This document shows positions 31,459 to 38,944 of a stretch of DNA of 38,944 nucleotides, piece by piece (position 1 is the stretch's first letter; every line of letters begins with the position of its first letter). Origin of the DNA: Comamonadaceae bacterium. GTDB taxonomy: Bacteria > Pseudomonadota > Gammaproteobacteria > Burkholderiales > Burkholderiaceae_C. The DNA lies in NCBI GenBank assembly GCA_947447235.1, contig CANFJA010000002.1:1-38944 (forward strand), given 5' to 3'. The notes under the pieces are model-generated. The model was given only the letters and a program-made list of their open reading frames with translations. It ran no database searches and had not been told where the DNA came from. The translations under genes and the position numbers were made by a program.

Positions 31459-33354
31459 TCAGGCGATTTGATCCTGAATTTGTTTCAAGGCCGTGGGGTC
31501 ATCGATGGTGGTCAGGTCACCCGGGTCACGCTTTTCGCACACCGCTTGGATGGCACGACGCAGCAATTTGCCGCTGCGGGTTTTGGGCAAGGCGGTGACA
31601 AACAACACCCGCGATGGACGCGCCACTGCGCCGAGTTGAGAATCCACCACCTTCATGACCTCGCCTTCTAGCTTCAAACGCGCCGCGGGGTCGCCGAGGG
31701 CCGAGGCGTCTTTGGCAATGGCAAAGGCCATGGCCACCTGGCCTTTGAGCTGATCAGCCACACCGACCACCGCCACTTCGGCGATGTTGGGGTGGCTGGA
31801 AATGCTCTCCTCGATCTCACGGGTGCCCAGGCGGTGGCCGGCCACGTTGATCACATCGTCGGTGCGGCCCAAGATGAAGAAGTAACCGTCTTCGTCACGC
31901 ACCGCCCAATCGAAGGTGCTGTAGACCAGCTTGTTGGGCACTGTGTTCCAGTAGGTGCTGACAAAGCGCTTGTCGTCGCCCCAAATGGTTTGCAGGTTGC
32001 CCGGGGGCAGCGGGCCTTCGATGGTCAGCACGCCTTTTTGGTTGGCACCCGTCAACTCGAGCCCTGTTTGGTCGTCCACCAGCTTGACGTTGTAGCCATA
32101 GACCGCTTTGCCGGGTGAGCCAAACTTGCTGCGGGCTTTTTCCACCCCGTTGCAGATGGTCAGAATGGGCCAGCCAGTTTCGGTTTGCCAGTAGTTGTCA
32201 ATGATGGGCTTGCCGTTCAAGCCCTCAGAAATCCACTTCGCGGTGGGTTCGTCCAAAGGTTCGCCTGCCAAAAACAAGGCCTGCAAGCTGGACAAGTCGT
32301 ACTTGGTGAGCAGCGCCGGGTCTTGCTTTTTGAGCACCCGAATGGCGGTGGGTGCGCTGAACATGACGTTGACTTTGTACTTTTCGACCAAGTGCCACCA
32401 GATGCCGCCATCGGGGCGGATGGGCAGACCCTCGTACATGAGGGTGGCCATGCCGCCAATCAGGGGGCCGTAGATGATGTAGCTGTGGCCCACCACCCAG
32501 CCAATGTCGCTGGTGCAAAAGAAGGTACCACCAGGCTTGCCCTGGTAAATATTCGGAATACTGGCTGCCAAGGCCACGGTGTAGCCCCCGGTGTCACGTT
32601 GCACACCTTTGGGTTTGCCGGTGGTGCCCGAGGTGTAGAGGGTGTAACTGGGATGCGTGGACTCCACCCACTCGCAGGGCACCTGGGTGTCCATGTGCTT
32701 GGCGCGTTCGGTGGCGTAGTCCACATCGCGTCCGGCCACTGGGGTGAAGGCCGCGAGCTTGCGGTCCACCATGATGACGTGGCTGGGCTTGTGGACCGAC
32801 AACTGGATGGCCTCATCCAGCAAGGGCTTGTAAGGCACCCCTTTGCCACCGCGTGAACCGGCGTCGGCGCTGATGATGACTTTGGGTGAGGCGTCTTCGA
32901 TGCGCGTGGCCAGCGAGTGCGAGGCAAAGCCGCCAAACACCACCGAGTGGATAGCCCCAATGCGGACACACGCCAGCATGGCAAACGCCGCCTCGGCAAT
33001 CATGGGCATGTAAATCAGCACACGGTCGCCTTTGACCACGCCCAGGTCTTTCAAGATCGCAGCCATGCGCTGCACCTCAGCATGCAAGTCGCGGTAGGTG
33101 TAGGTTTTTTCTTGGTCGGTCTCGGTCGACACAAAGATCAGCGCAGGCTGGTCGGCGCGGTCTTTGAGGTGACGGTCCACGGCGTTGTGGCACAGGTTGG
33201 TGGTGCCGCCTACAAACCACTTGGCAAAAGGCGGGTTGCTGTAGTCGCAGATCTGCTGGGGGGGTGTTTTCCAGTCGATGTGCTGGGCCTGTTCGGACCA
33301 AAAGGCATCGCGGTCCTCAATGGAACGGCGGTGAAAGTCTGCGTAAGCAACCAT
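31459..33354 (-). CDS. prpE: propionate--CoA ligase (propionyl-CoA synthetase)
   Basis: 631 aa ANL-family enzyme; YTSGTTGKPKGVQRDTGGYTVAL, DNYWQTETGWPI, SGKLLRRAI; SD GAGGAG. Confidence 0.94.
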   Translation of the reverse strand: MVAYADFHRRSIEDRDAFWSEQAQHIDWKTPPQQICDYSNPPFAKWFVGGTTNLCHNAVDRHLKDRADQPALIFVSTETDQEKTYTYRDLHAEVQRMAAILKDLGVVKGDRVLIYMPMIAEAAFAMLACVRIGAIHSVVFGGFASHSLATRIEDASPKVIISADAGSRGGKGVPYKPLLDEAIQLSVHKPSHVIMVDRKLAAFTPVAGRDVDYATERAKHMDTQVPCEWVESTHPSYTLYTSGTTGKPKGVQRDTGGYTVALAASIPNIYQGKPGGTFFCTSDIGWVVGHSYIIYGPLIGGMATLMYEGLPIRPDGGIWWHLVEKYKVNVMFSAPTAIRVLKKQDPALLTKYDLSSLQALFLAGEPLDEPTAKWISEGLNGKPIIDNYWQTETGWPILTICNGVEKARSKFGSPGKAVYGYNVKLVDDQTGLELTGANQKGVLTIEGPLPPGNLQTIWGDDKRFVSTYWNTVPNKLVYSTFDWAVRDEDGYFFILGRTDDVINVAGHRLGTREIEESISSHPNIAEVAVVGVADQLKGQVAMAFAIAKDASALGDPAARLKLEGEVMKVVDSQLGAVARPSRVLFVTALPKTRSGKLLRRAIQAVCEKRDPGDLTTIDDPTALKQIQDQIA

Positions 33355-33445
33355 GCGGATGTCTCCTCGTATGACGTCGATTTGAATTCATAATTATGAG
33401 AAGACGGGACTTGCAGCAAGCTGACTTGGCTGCCATCCATCGGCA

Positions 33446-34048
33446 TTACTTGATCAGCGCTTGAATTTCTTTGAACGGATCGGCATCCGCGCTACGCAGC
33501 CATTCAAACAGCACCATCTCGGTGGTCACCAACTCAGCGCCCGCTCCCGCCAAGCGGTCAAACGCCGCATCGCGGTTGCGCTCGGTGCGTGAGCCGCAGG
33601 CATCGGTCACCACCCACACCTCAAACTCTGCGTCCAACAACTCCAGCGCGGTTTGCAGCAAACACACATGGGCCTCTACGCCCGCGATGACGATGCTTTG
33701 GCGACTCGGGTCTTGGGGCACAGCTTTTTGCAGGTGCTTGGGCAAGCTGCGTGCATTGCCACCGGCGGCGCGTGGTGCCGGACGCAGCACCTCGATCAAG
33801 CCCTCGGCACAGGCACTGAAGCTCATCTTGGGCAATGTGCGTCGGCACAGCGCGCGCAACTCGGCAGGGTTTTGGCCCAGCTTCTCTGGGTTTTGCTCAG
33901 TGCCCCAGGTGGGCACCTCCATCCAATGCGCGGCTTGGGCCAGGCGCATGGCGTTGGCCAACACCTCGACGCCATCGTGTATGGCGGGCATGAGCCGGCT
34001 TTGGTAATCCACCAGCACCAGCTGAGAGTCTTGGTCGTCGATCAACAT
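33446..34048 (-). CDS. isochorismatase-family cysteine hydrolase
   Basis: 200 aa; LVLVDYQSRLMPAI, SIVIAGVEAHVCLLQTALELLDAEFEVWVVTDACGSR. Confidence 0.9.
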   Translation of the reverse strand: MLIDDQDSQLVLVDYQSRLMPAIHDGVEVLANAMRLAQAAHWMEVPTWGTEQNPEKLGQNPAELRALCRRTLPKMSFSACAEGLIEVLRPAPRAAGGNARSLPKHLQKAVPQDPSRQSIVIAGVEAHVCLLQTALELLDAEFEVWVVTDACGSRTERNRDAAFDRLAGAGAELVTTEMVLFEWLRSADADPFKEIQALIK

Positions 34049-34194
34049 ACGCGAAATCCGTGGGATAAAAACAGCGACAAGTATCGGTGATGTTCAAGCC
34101 GGCCAATGAGTGCAGACAGGCAGAGAATCATTAACACCAATGAAATCAATTACTTAGCCTTGAGTCTTGATTCAGTGGGTCAGTCTCGGCAGGC

Positions 34195-34200
34195 TAGAAT
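34195..34200 (+). promoter_or_regulatory. putative -10 element placing TSS on the start codon of the NlpC/P60 gene
   Basis: TAGAAT, then 6 nt (ccaagg), then ATG at 34207; weak -35 TTCAGT at 34171-34176 (18-nt spacer). Confidence 0.5.
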
Positions 34201-34206
34201 CCAAGG

Positions 34207-34755
34207 ATGTTCAAACGTGCCCTCCTCGTCCTTTGCTGTGTTGCCAGCGCCCATGCGGCGCCTAGCAACAACGCGGCAGATGACATTGAGCGCTACCTGG
34301 CTGACCGCGGCGTGTTGGCCCAGATGGCCCAGCTGCGCGACTCGGTGGGCGGCAAAGCCTCTGAGCTGGTGGTCAACGCCATGGGCTTTTTAGGTGTGCC
34401 TTATCGACGCGGCGGCACCGAAGCGGACACGGGCTTCGATTGCAGCGGCTTTGTGCGCTCCATGTTCGAGCAAAGTGTCGGCCTGGTGTTGCCACGCCGT
34501 GCCCGCGACCAGGCGGCCGTGACCGAGAAAATTGACAAAAATGACCTGGAGCCCGGGGACTTGGTGTTTTTCAACACCATGCGCCAAACCTTCAGCCATG
34601 TGGGCATTTACGTGGGCGACAACAAGTTCATCCACTCGCCCAAGCCTGGCCAACAAGTGCGGGTGGAAGACATGCGGCAAGCCTATTGGGAGCGCCGCTT
34701 CACAGGCGCGCGGCGTGTGTCGGGTTCAGAAAAAACCGACGCTTCCAAAAACTGA
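34207..34755 (+). CDS. NlpC/P60 family cell-wall hydrolase, exported
   Basis: 182 aa; signal peptide MFKRALLVLCCVASAHA; GVPYRRGGTEADTGFDCSGFVRSMFEQ, FSHVGIYVGDNKFIHSP (Cys/His catalytic motifs). Confidence 0.95.
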   Translation: MFKRALLVLCCVASAHAAPSNNAADDIERYLADRGVLAQMAQLRDSVGGKASELVVNAMGFLGVPYRRGGTEADTGFDCSGFVRSMFEQSVGLVLPRRARDQAAVTEKIDKNDLEPGDLVFFNTMRQTFSHVGIYVGDNKFIHSPKPGQQVRVEDMRQAYWERRFTGARRVSGSEKTDASKN

Positions 34756-34831
34756 GCCGACTCAGCCGACTGCGCTTACGACTGAGCTTTCACGCGTTTC
34801 AAGCCTCGCTGGTCTTGAACACGTTCAACAT

Positions 34832-35617
34832 TTAGAACCGTTCATCACTGGCCATGTAGCGCCAGGTGCCGGGCGCCAACTCGCCCAAATTGACGCGACC
34901 CAAACGCAGGCGTCGCAAGGCAAAAATCTCCAGCCCTGCCAAGTCACACAGGTAAGACGCCAGCCCCAAGTGCGCGCCTTTCACCGCCAAACGCAGCTTG
35001 CTGCGCTCAGGTGACGAACTGCTCAGGCTGATCTTGGCCTGCGGCAAGCGTTGACGCTCGTCTTTGAGCGCACGCTCGATGGGGCGCAGCATGTCGGGCG
35101 TCACCTCACCGGCCACATCCACCATCAACTCGTGCTCCATGGTGGCCATGTCTTCCACCAGCTTGCGTTGGGTGCGCCAGTCTTGGGTGAACACCAGCAA
35201 GCCACTGGCGCCTTGCTCCAGCGGCACGCTGAACTGCAAGCCTCTGAAATGCGGTTTGAGCAGGCGCACCCCACTGTGGTCATGCGCGCTGTGATGGGCG
35301 GGGTTCAAGAGGCTGAGCGCATTCTTGGGGGCCGTTTTTTGTGCTTTGTGCGCCGAGGGTTGGGTGTCCTCGCGGCCATCCAGCCAGTCGGCGGGTTTGC
35401 AAACAATCAAAGTGACCGACGTCAGGTTGAGCAAACTGGCGTCTTTGTCAATGCTGACCTGCTGGGTGCTCACGCGGTGCTGGGGTTCTTCGACCACCGC
35501 GCCATCCACCATGACCCAACCGCCCTCGATGTATTGCTCGGCTTCGCGGCGTGAACAGCCACGCAGTTGCATGACGCGTTTGGACAGGCGTTCGCCGTCA
35601 GAGGATGTGGGGTGCAT
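34832..35617 (-). CDS. S4-domain RsuA/RluF-family protein with degenerate pseudouridine synthase active site
   Basis: S4 domain ERLSKRVMQLRGCSRREAEQYIEGGWVMVDG; KP motif CKPADWL; VPLEQGASGLLVFTQD in place of GRLDxxSxGLLLLT; C-terminal LRRLRLGRVNLGELAPGTWRYMASDE. Start set to MHPTSSDGERLS (35617). Confidence 0.85.
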   Translation of the reverse strand: MHPTSSDGERLSKRVMQLRGCSRREAEQYIEGGWVMVDGAVVEEPQHRVSTQQVSIDKDASLLNLTSVTLIVCKPADWLDGREDTQPSAHKAQKTAPKNALSLLNPAHHSAHDHSGVRLLKPHFRGLQFSVPLEQGASGLLVFTQDWRTQRKLVEDMATMEHELMVDVAGEVTPDMLRPIERALKDERQRLPQAKISLSSSSPERSKLRLAVKGAHLGLASYLCDLAGLEIFALRRLRLGRVNLGELAPGTWRYMASDERF

Positions 35618-35644
35618 GAGAGAGATGTTTTTAACCAAAGTGCG

Positions 35645-35672
35645 CTGAAAGCGCAGGCCCCAATGGTAAGGT
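35645..35672 (+). promoter_or_regulatory. putative promoter of the VOC gene with extended -10
   Basis: CTGAAA - 16 nt - TAAGGT with TGg immediately upstream of the -10; then 6 nt (gtgccc) to ATG at 35679. Confidence 0.4.
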
Positions 35673-35678
35673 GTGCCC

Positions 35679-36386
35679 ATGAAAACACAGATGGATCACT
35701 TGGTGGTGTTGGCCCCCAATTTAGAAATGGGCATGCAATGGTGCGAAGCCACCTTAGGTGTCACAGCCGGCCCTGGCGGCGAACACGAAAAATATGGCAC
35801 CCACAACCGCCTGTTCAAAATTGCCACCCCCGCCTACCCCACCGCGTATTTGGAAATCATCGCCATCAACCCCCATGCGGTGCGGCCCAAAAAAATGCAA
35901 CCCACGCGCTGGTTCGACATGGACAACGTCACCCTGCAAGCCGCTGTCAAAACCGAGCCGCGCTTGGTGCACTGGGTGGTCAACACCCCCGACATGCAGG
36001 CCGCGCGCATGGCGCTGCGCATGCAAGGCATTGACCGTGGCCCCGCCGTGTCGGCCAGCCGCCGCACCTCCAAAGGCGTGTTGAACTGGCAAATCAGTGT
36101 GCGTGCCGACGGCCAGCGCCTGTTCGACGGCACGCTGCCCAGCCTGATTCAGTGGGGCAAGCCCGAAGCCACCGACCCCATGCGTTTGCACCCCCGCAAC
36201 ACACTGCCCCGCTCTGGCGTGAGCCTGCAAAGTGTGGCCGTGACCCACCCCAGCGCCGCCAAGCTGCAAGCCGCTTACGAAGCCATCGGCTTAGAGGGCG
36301 TGACGGTGGCGGAAGGCCCGGCCAACTTGGTGGCCACGCTGCAAACGCCCAAAGGCCTGGTGCAGTTGCAAAGCTTGGGCGCTTGA
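35679..36386 (+). CDS. VOC / glyoxalase-like domain protein
   Basis: MKTQMDHLVVLAPNLEMGMQWCEATLGVTAGPGGEHEKYGTHNRLFKI...AYLEIIAINP. Confidence 0.85.
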   Translation: MKTQMDHLVVLAPNLEMGMQWCEATLGVTAGPGGEHEKYGTHNRLFKIATPAYPTAYLEIIAINPHAVRPKKMQPTRWFDMDNVTLQAAVKTEPRLVHWVVNTPDMQAARMALRMQGIDRGPAVSASRRTSKGVLNWQISVRADGQRLFDGTLPSLIQWGKPEATDPMRLHPRNTLPRSGVSLQSVAVTHPSAAKLQAAYEAIGLEGVTVAEGPANLVATLQTPKGLVQLQSLGA

Positions 36387-36468
36387 GTTGAGCGCTTGTT
36401 CAGCTCGCGTGCGACACACGCTTGTGCAGCAAAGCTGAGCGCCTTTCACGCACTCAGCCCGGAGGATT

Positions 36469-37617
36469 TCAACCCTCATCCGGCAAGGTAGCCAACAAGG
36501 CCATGCCAGCGACCATCACCCCGGCCGTGAGCCACAAAGCCCCGCGAAACGTGCCGGTGGATTGGGCCATCAAACCCGCCACCACCGGGGCCATCATTTG
36601 CGCCGCGCCATAGCTCAGGGTGAGCCGAGCCATGGCTTTGCCAGGGTTGTGGGGGGAGCGTCGCCCCACCAAAGCCAGGGTCAGGCTGACGATGCCAATG
36701 AAAGTGGCGCCATAGCCCACCGCCCCCGCCATGGCCGCTGCCAGCGAGCCCGATAAGGCGGGCAACACCACCGAGACGGTTTGTAACCCCAAGGCCAACA
36801 GCAGCGCCCGCGTGTCGCCGATGCGGCGTGCCACACGGTCCCAGACAAACACTGCGGGCATGGCGGCCACGCCCACCATCGCCCAAGCCCAAGGGCCTTG
36901 GCCCGCGAGCGCGGGTTCGCGCTCCACCATGGCCACGGTGAACGTGGCGCTGATGACAAAACCCCACCCCGCTGCAAAGTAGCTGCCCAGCAGGGTCCAC
37001 AGCCAACGGCGCGACACCGTGTGGGCCCCCTCGTCGGCCTGAGCAGCCGCCACGGCTGGCGGCACAGGCGGACGCCAGATCCAGGCCGGTACAAAAAACA
37101 CCACGCCCAGCACGGCAAATGCCAGCCATTGGCGCCACCACTCGGGCCACACCTGTGCCAAGCCCCAAGCTCCCAGCGCCGACACCACAATGCCTAAGCC
37201 AATGCCCATGAAGTGCAGCCCCAACTCGGGCCGATGGCCGTGGCGCATCAACCACCCCAGCACCAGGCCTGAGCCCAGCAACATGCCAGTGGCGCCGCAC
37301 AGCCCCCCGATGAAGCGCCAAAGCGCCCAGGCTGGCATCCAGGGGGATAAGGCCATGGCCGCCGTGGTCAACAGCGCCATCCACAAACCCGTGCTGTAGA
37401 GGCGGTGACGCCAGCGCACGTCGTCAATCCACGCGGCGGCCAACGCGCCGCTCATGTAGCCCGCGTAATTGACAGCCGCCAAGGCCCCCGCCCCAGCGTC
37501 ACTCAAGCCGGTTTGTTCCTGCAAACTGGGCAACAAGGGGGTGTAGGCAAAACGGGCCAGGCCGATGGTCAAGACCAAGCCACACACACCGCCGGTGGTG
37601 ACTTGCCAAGCTTTCAA
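36469..37617 (-). CDS. YbfB/YjiJ-like MFS transporter
   Basis: About 12 hydrophobic segments; TTGGVCGLVLTIGLARFAYTPLLPSLQEQTGLSDAGAGALAAVNYAGYMSGAL. Proposed TTG start at 37617 overlaps the upstream TGA (TTGA). Confidence 0.88.
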   Translation of the reverse strand: MKAWQVTTGGVCGLVLTIGLARFAYTPLLPSLQEQTGLSDAGAGALAAVNYAGYMSGALAAAWIDDVRWRHRLYSTGLWMALLTTAAMALSPWMPAWALWRFIGGLCGATGMLLGSGLVLGWLMRHGHRPELGLHFMGIGLGIVVSALGAWGLAQVWPEWWRQWLAFAVLGVVFFVPAWIWRPPVPPAVAAAQADEGAHTVSRRWLWTLLGSYFAAGWGFVISATFTVAMVEREPALAGQGPWAWAMVGVAAMPAVFVWDRVARRIGDTRALLLALGLQTVSVVLPALSGSLAAAMAGAVGYGATFIGIVSLTLALVGRRSPHNPGKAMARLTLSYGAAQMMAPVVAGLMAQSTGTFRGALWLTAGVMVAGMALLATLPDEG

Positions 37618-38132
37618 AAGCCGCCCTCCACCCAAGCCTGGGCGCTGTTGCGGTTGAATTTGAAGGCGGCGGGCACGCACTTTTCGGCCAAGCACTCGCC
37701 CGTCTCGTCCAAGGCACTCAGCACGGCATAGGGGTGTTCGTCGTCGGGCACGATGTCAAAGCGCACCGTGATGCGGCCCTGCGGGCTGTTCACCTCCAGG
37801 CTCTGGTGCAAGCTGGCGTGCAGTTGCTGCTCATGGCGGCGCACAAACTCGTGCGCGGTTTTGACCAAGGTGAGAAACGCGTTGTTGTCCAGCGGCTTGG
37901 GGTTCTTTTTGTCGCGCCCCATGGTCCAAGGGCCCACCAAGGCGGCTTCGGCTTCGCCGTCTTTGAACATGGCCACGGCCCAGCCGTCGTCATCGTCGTT
38001 GTTGATGACGCGGGCGGTCCAGCCCTCGCCTTGCCAGACGCGGGCTTCTTGGATGAAGGGGATGTCTTCGTTGATGGGGGTGTCTTGGGTCACAGTGAAC
38101 TCGGGTAAATCTTTGAATCGTGCCAGATGCAA
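37614..38132 (-). CDS. conserved-looking protein of unknown function, between RIO kinase and MFS genes
   Basis: 172 aa uninterrupted ORF (MHLARFKDLPEFTVTQDTPINEDIPFIQEARVWQGEGWTARVINNDDDDGWAVAMF...); tight spacing (15 bp from RIO gene, 4-bp overlap with MFS gene). Confidence 0.85.
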   Translation of the reverse strand: MHLARFKDLPEFTVTQDTPINEDIPFIQEARVWQGEGWTARVINNDDDDGWAVAMFKDGEAEAALVGPWTMGRDKKNPKPLDNNAFLTLVKTAHEFVRRHEQQLHASLHQSLEVNSPQGRITVRFDIVPDDEHPYAVLSALDETGECLAEKCVPAAFKFNRNSAQAWVEGGF

Positions 38133-38147
38133 AAAGCGCTTCGTGCC

Positions 38148-38944
38148 TCAAGGCGTGGCGGCTTGTTGCATGCGCAGTCGCCGGGCTGCGTCTTCGGCGC
38201 GGGCGTCGTCGATCTCGCGCATGACAGCGCTCAGGTCGACGTCGGCGGTGCTGCGGTCAAAGTGACCGCTCAACACCGTGTCTTGCAACAGCAAGCCTTG
38301 CTGGTACAGGCTCCAAATTTCTGGGCCAAAGTCGCTGCCCAACAACTCGGGGGCGAACTGCCCAAAGAAGTCACGCAAATTGGCCACATCGCGCAGCAGC
38401 ATGCGCTGTGCGTGGTGGTTGCCAGCGGCATCAACGGCTTGCGGCAAGTCGATGATGACGGGCACGTCCTGCCCCGCCTCATCGGCCAGCAAGATGTTGA
38501 ATTCCGACAAATCCCCATGCACCACGCCCGCACACAACATGCGCACCACCTCGCCCATCAGCGTGCGGTGGTGCTGCAAGGCTTGCTCGGGGGTGAAGGC
38601 CACGTCGTTGAGGCGCGGGGCGGCGTCGCCGTGGGCATCGGTGACCAGCTCCATCAACAGCACGCCTTCGTAAAAGTTGTAAGGCTGGGGCACGCGCACC
38701 CCGGCACCCGCTAGGCGGTACAGCGCATCGACTTCGGCGCTTTGCCACGCGGCTTCTTGGGCTTGGCGGCCAAACTTGGTGCCTTTGGCCATGGCACGGG
38801 CCTGACGCGAGTTTTTGACTTTGCGGTTTTCGGTGTAGTCCACCGCTTGGCGAAAACTGCGCTGGGTGGCCTCTTTGTAAATCTTGGCGCAACGGGTGTC
38901 GTCGCCGCAGCGCACCACATACACCATGGCTTCTTTGCCGCTCA
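38148..38944 (-). CDS. RIO1-like serine protein kinase, N-terminus cut by window edge
   Basis: SGKEAMVYVVRCGDDTRCAKIYK (ATP-binding loop, reading through the track start at 38927), VVHGDLSEFNILL (catalytic), VIIDLPQAVD (metal-binding). Confidence 0.93.
   Translation of the reverse strand, partial: SGKEAMVYVVRCGDDTRCAKIYKEATQRSFRQAVDYTENRKVKNSRQARAMAKGTKFGRQAQEAAWQSAEVDALYRLAGAGVRVPQPYNFYEGVLLMELVTDAHGDAAPRLNDVAFTPEQALQHHRTLMGEVVRMLCAGVVHGDLSEFNILLADEAGQDVPVIIDLPQAVDAAGNHHAQRMLLRDVANLRDFFGQFAPELLGSDFGPEIWSLYQQGLLLQDTVLSGHFDRSTADVDLSAVMREIDDARAEDAARRLRMQQAATP

Noticed and set aside
33446-34048. Isochorismatase as part of a siderophore cluster
   Set aside because: No entABCE-like genes nearby; a general cysteine hydrolase is the safer call.
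34752-34819. Small inverted repeats at the NlpC/RsuA-family convergent junction (CTGAG-CCGA-CTCAG, TTCAAG-N10-CTTGAA)
   Set aside because: Short stems with no U-tract on either strand; could arise by chance.

Overview
The window looks like a core-genome segment of a Burkholderiales (probably Comamonadaceae) chromosome. Lineage is inferred from gene content and order. Nearly all genes lie on the minus strand. Reading right to left: RIO-type kinase, unknown protein, YbfB/YjiJ-like MFS; a divergent VOC protein / degenerate RsuA-family protein pair; NlpC/P60; isochorismatase-like; prpE; the 2-oxoglutarate dehydrogenase operon sucA-sucB-lpdA; zapE, coiled-coil protein, DUF465, dinG/yoaA; bamD (+) and rluD; scpB-rluB; ndk; rlmN-pilF-rodZ-like-ispG-hisS-yfgM-bamB-der; hfq-hflX-hflK-hflC-DUF2065-hisZ-purA-phosphoribosyltransferase; and a metC-like gene cut by the left edge. 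I saw no rRNA, tRNA, CRISPR array, transposase or prophage module. The most interesting observations are: (1) a structured sucA leader whose CCUUCC segment can pair either with a downstream GGAAGG or with the Shine-Dalgarno GGAGG, consistent with the Burkholderiales sucA RNA motif; (2) an S4-domain RsuA/RluF-family protein that has lost the expected catalytic Asp, Tyr and Arg positions, so a likely pseudoenzyme; (3) a RIO-kinase/unknown-protein/MFS operon; (4) two genes whose -10 boxes place the start site on the A of the ATG (candidate leaderless mRNAs); (5) an intrinsic terminator whose U-tract abuts the hflX start codon; and (6) a three-hairpin element between sucB and lpdA. All similarity calls come from recognising motifs by eye; no database search was run.
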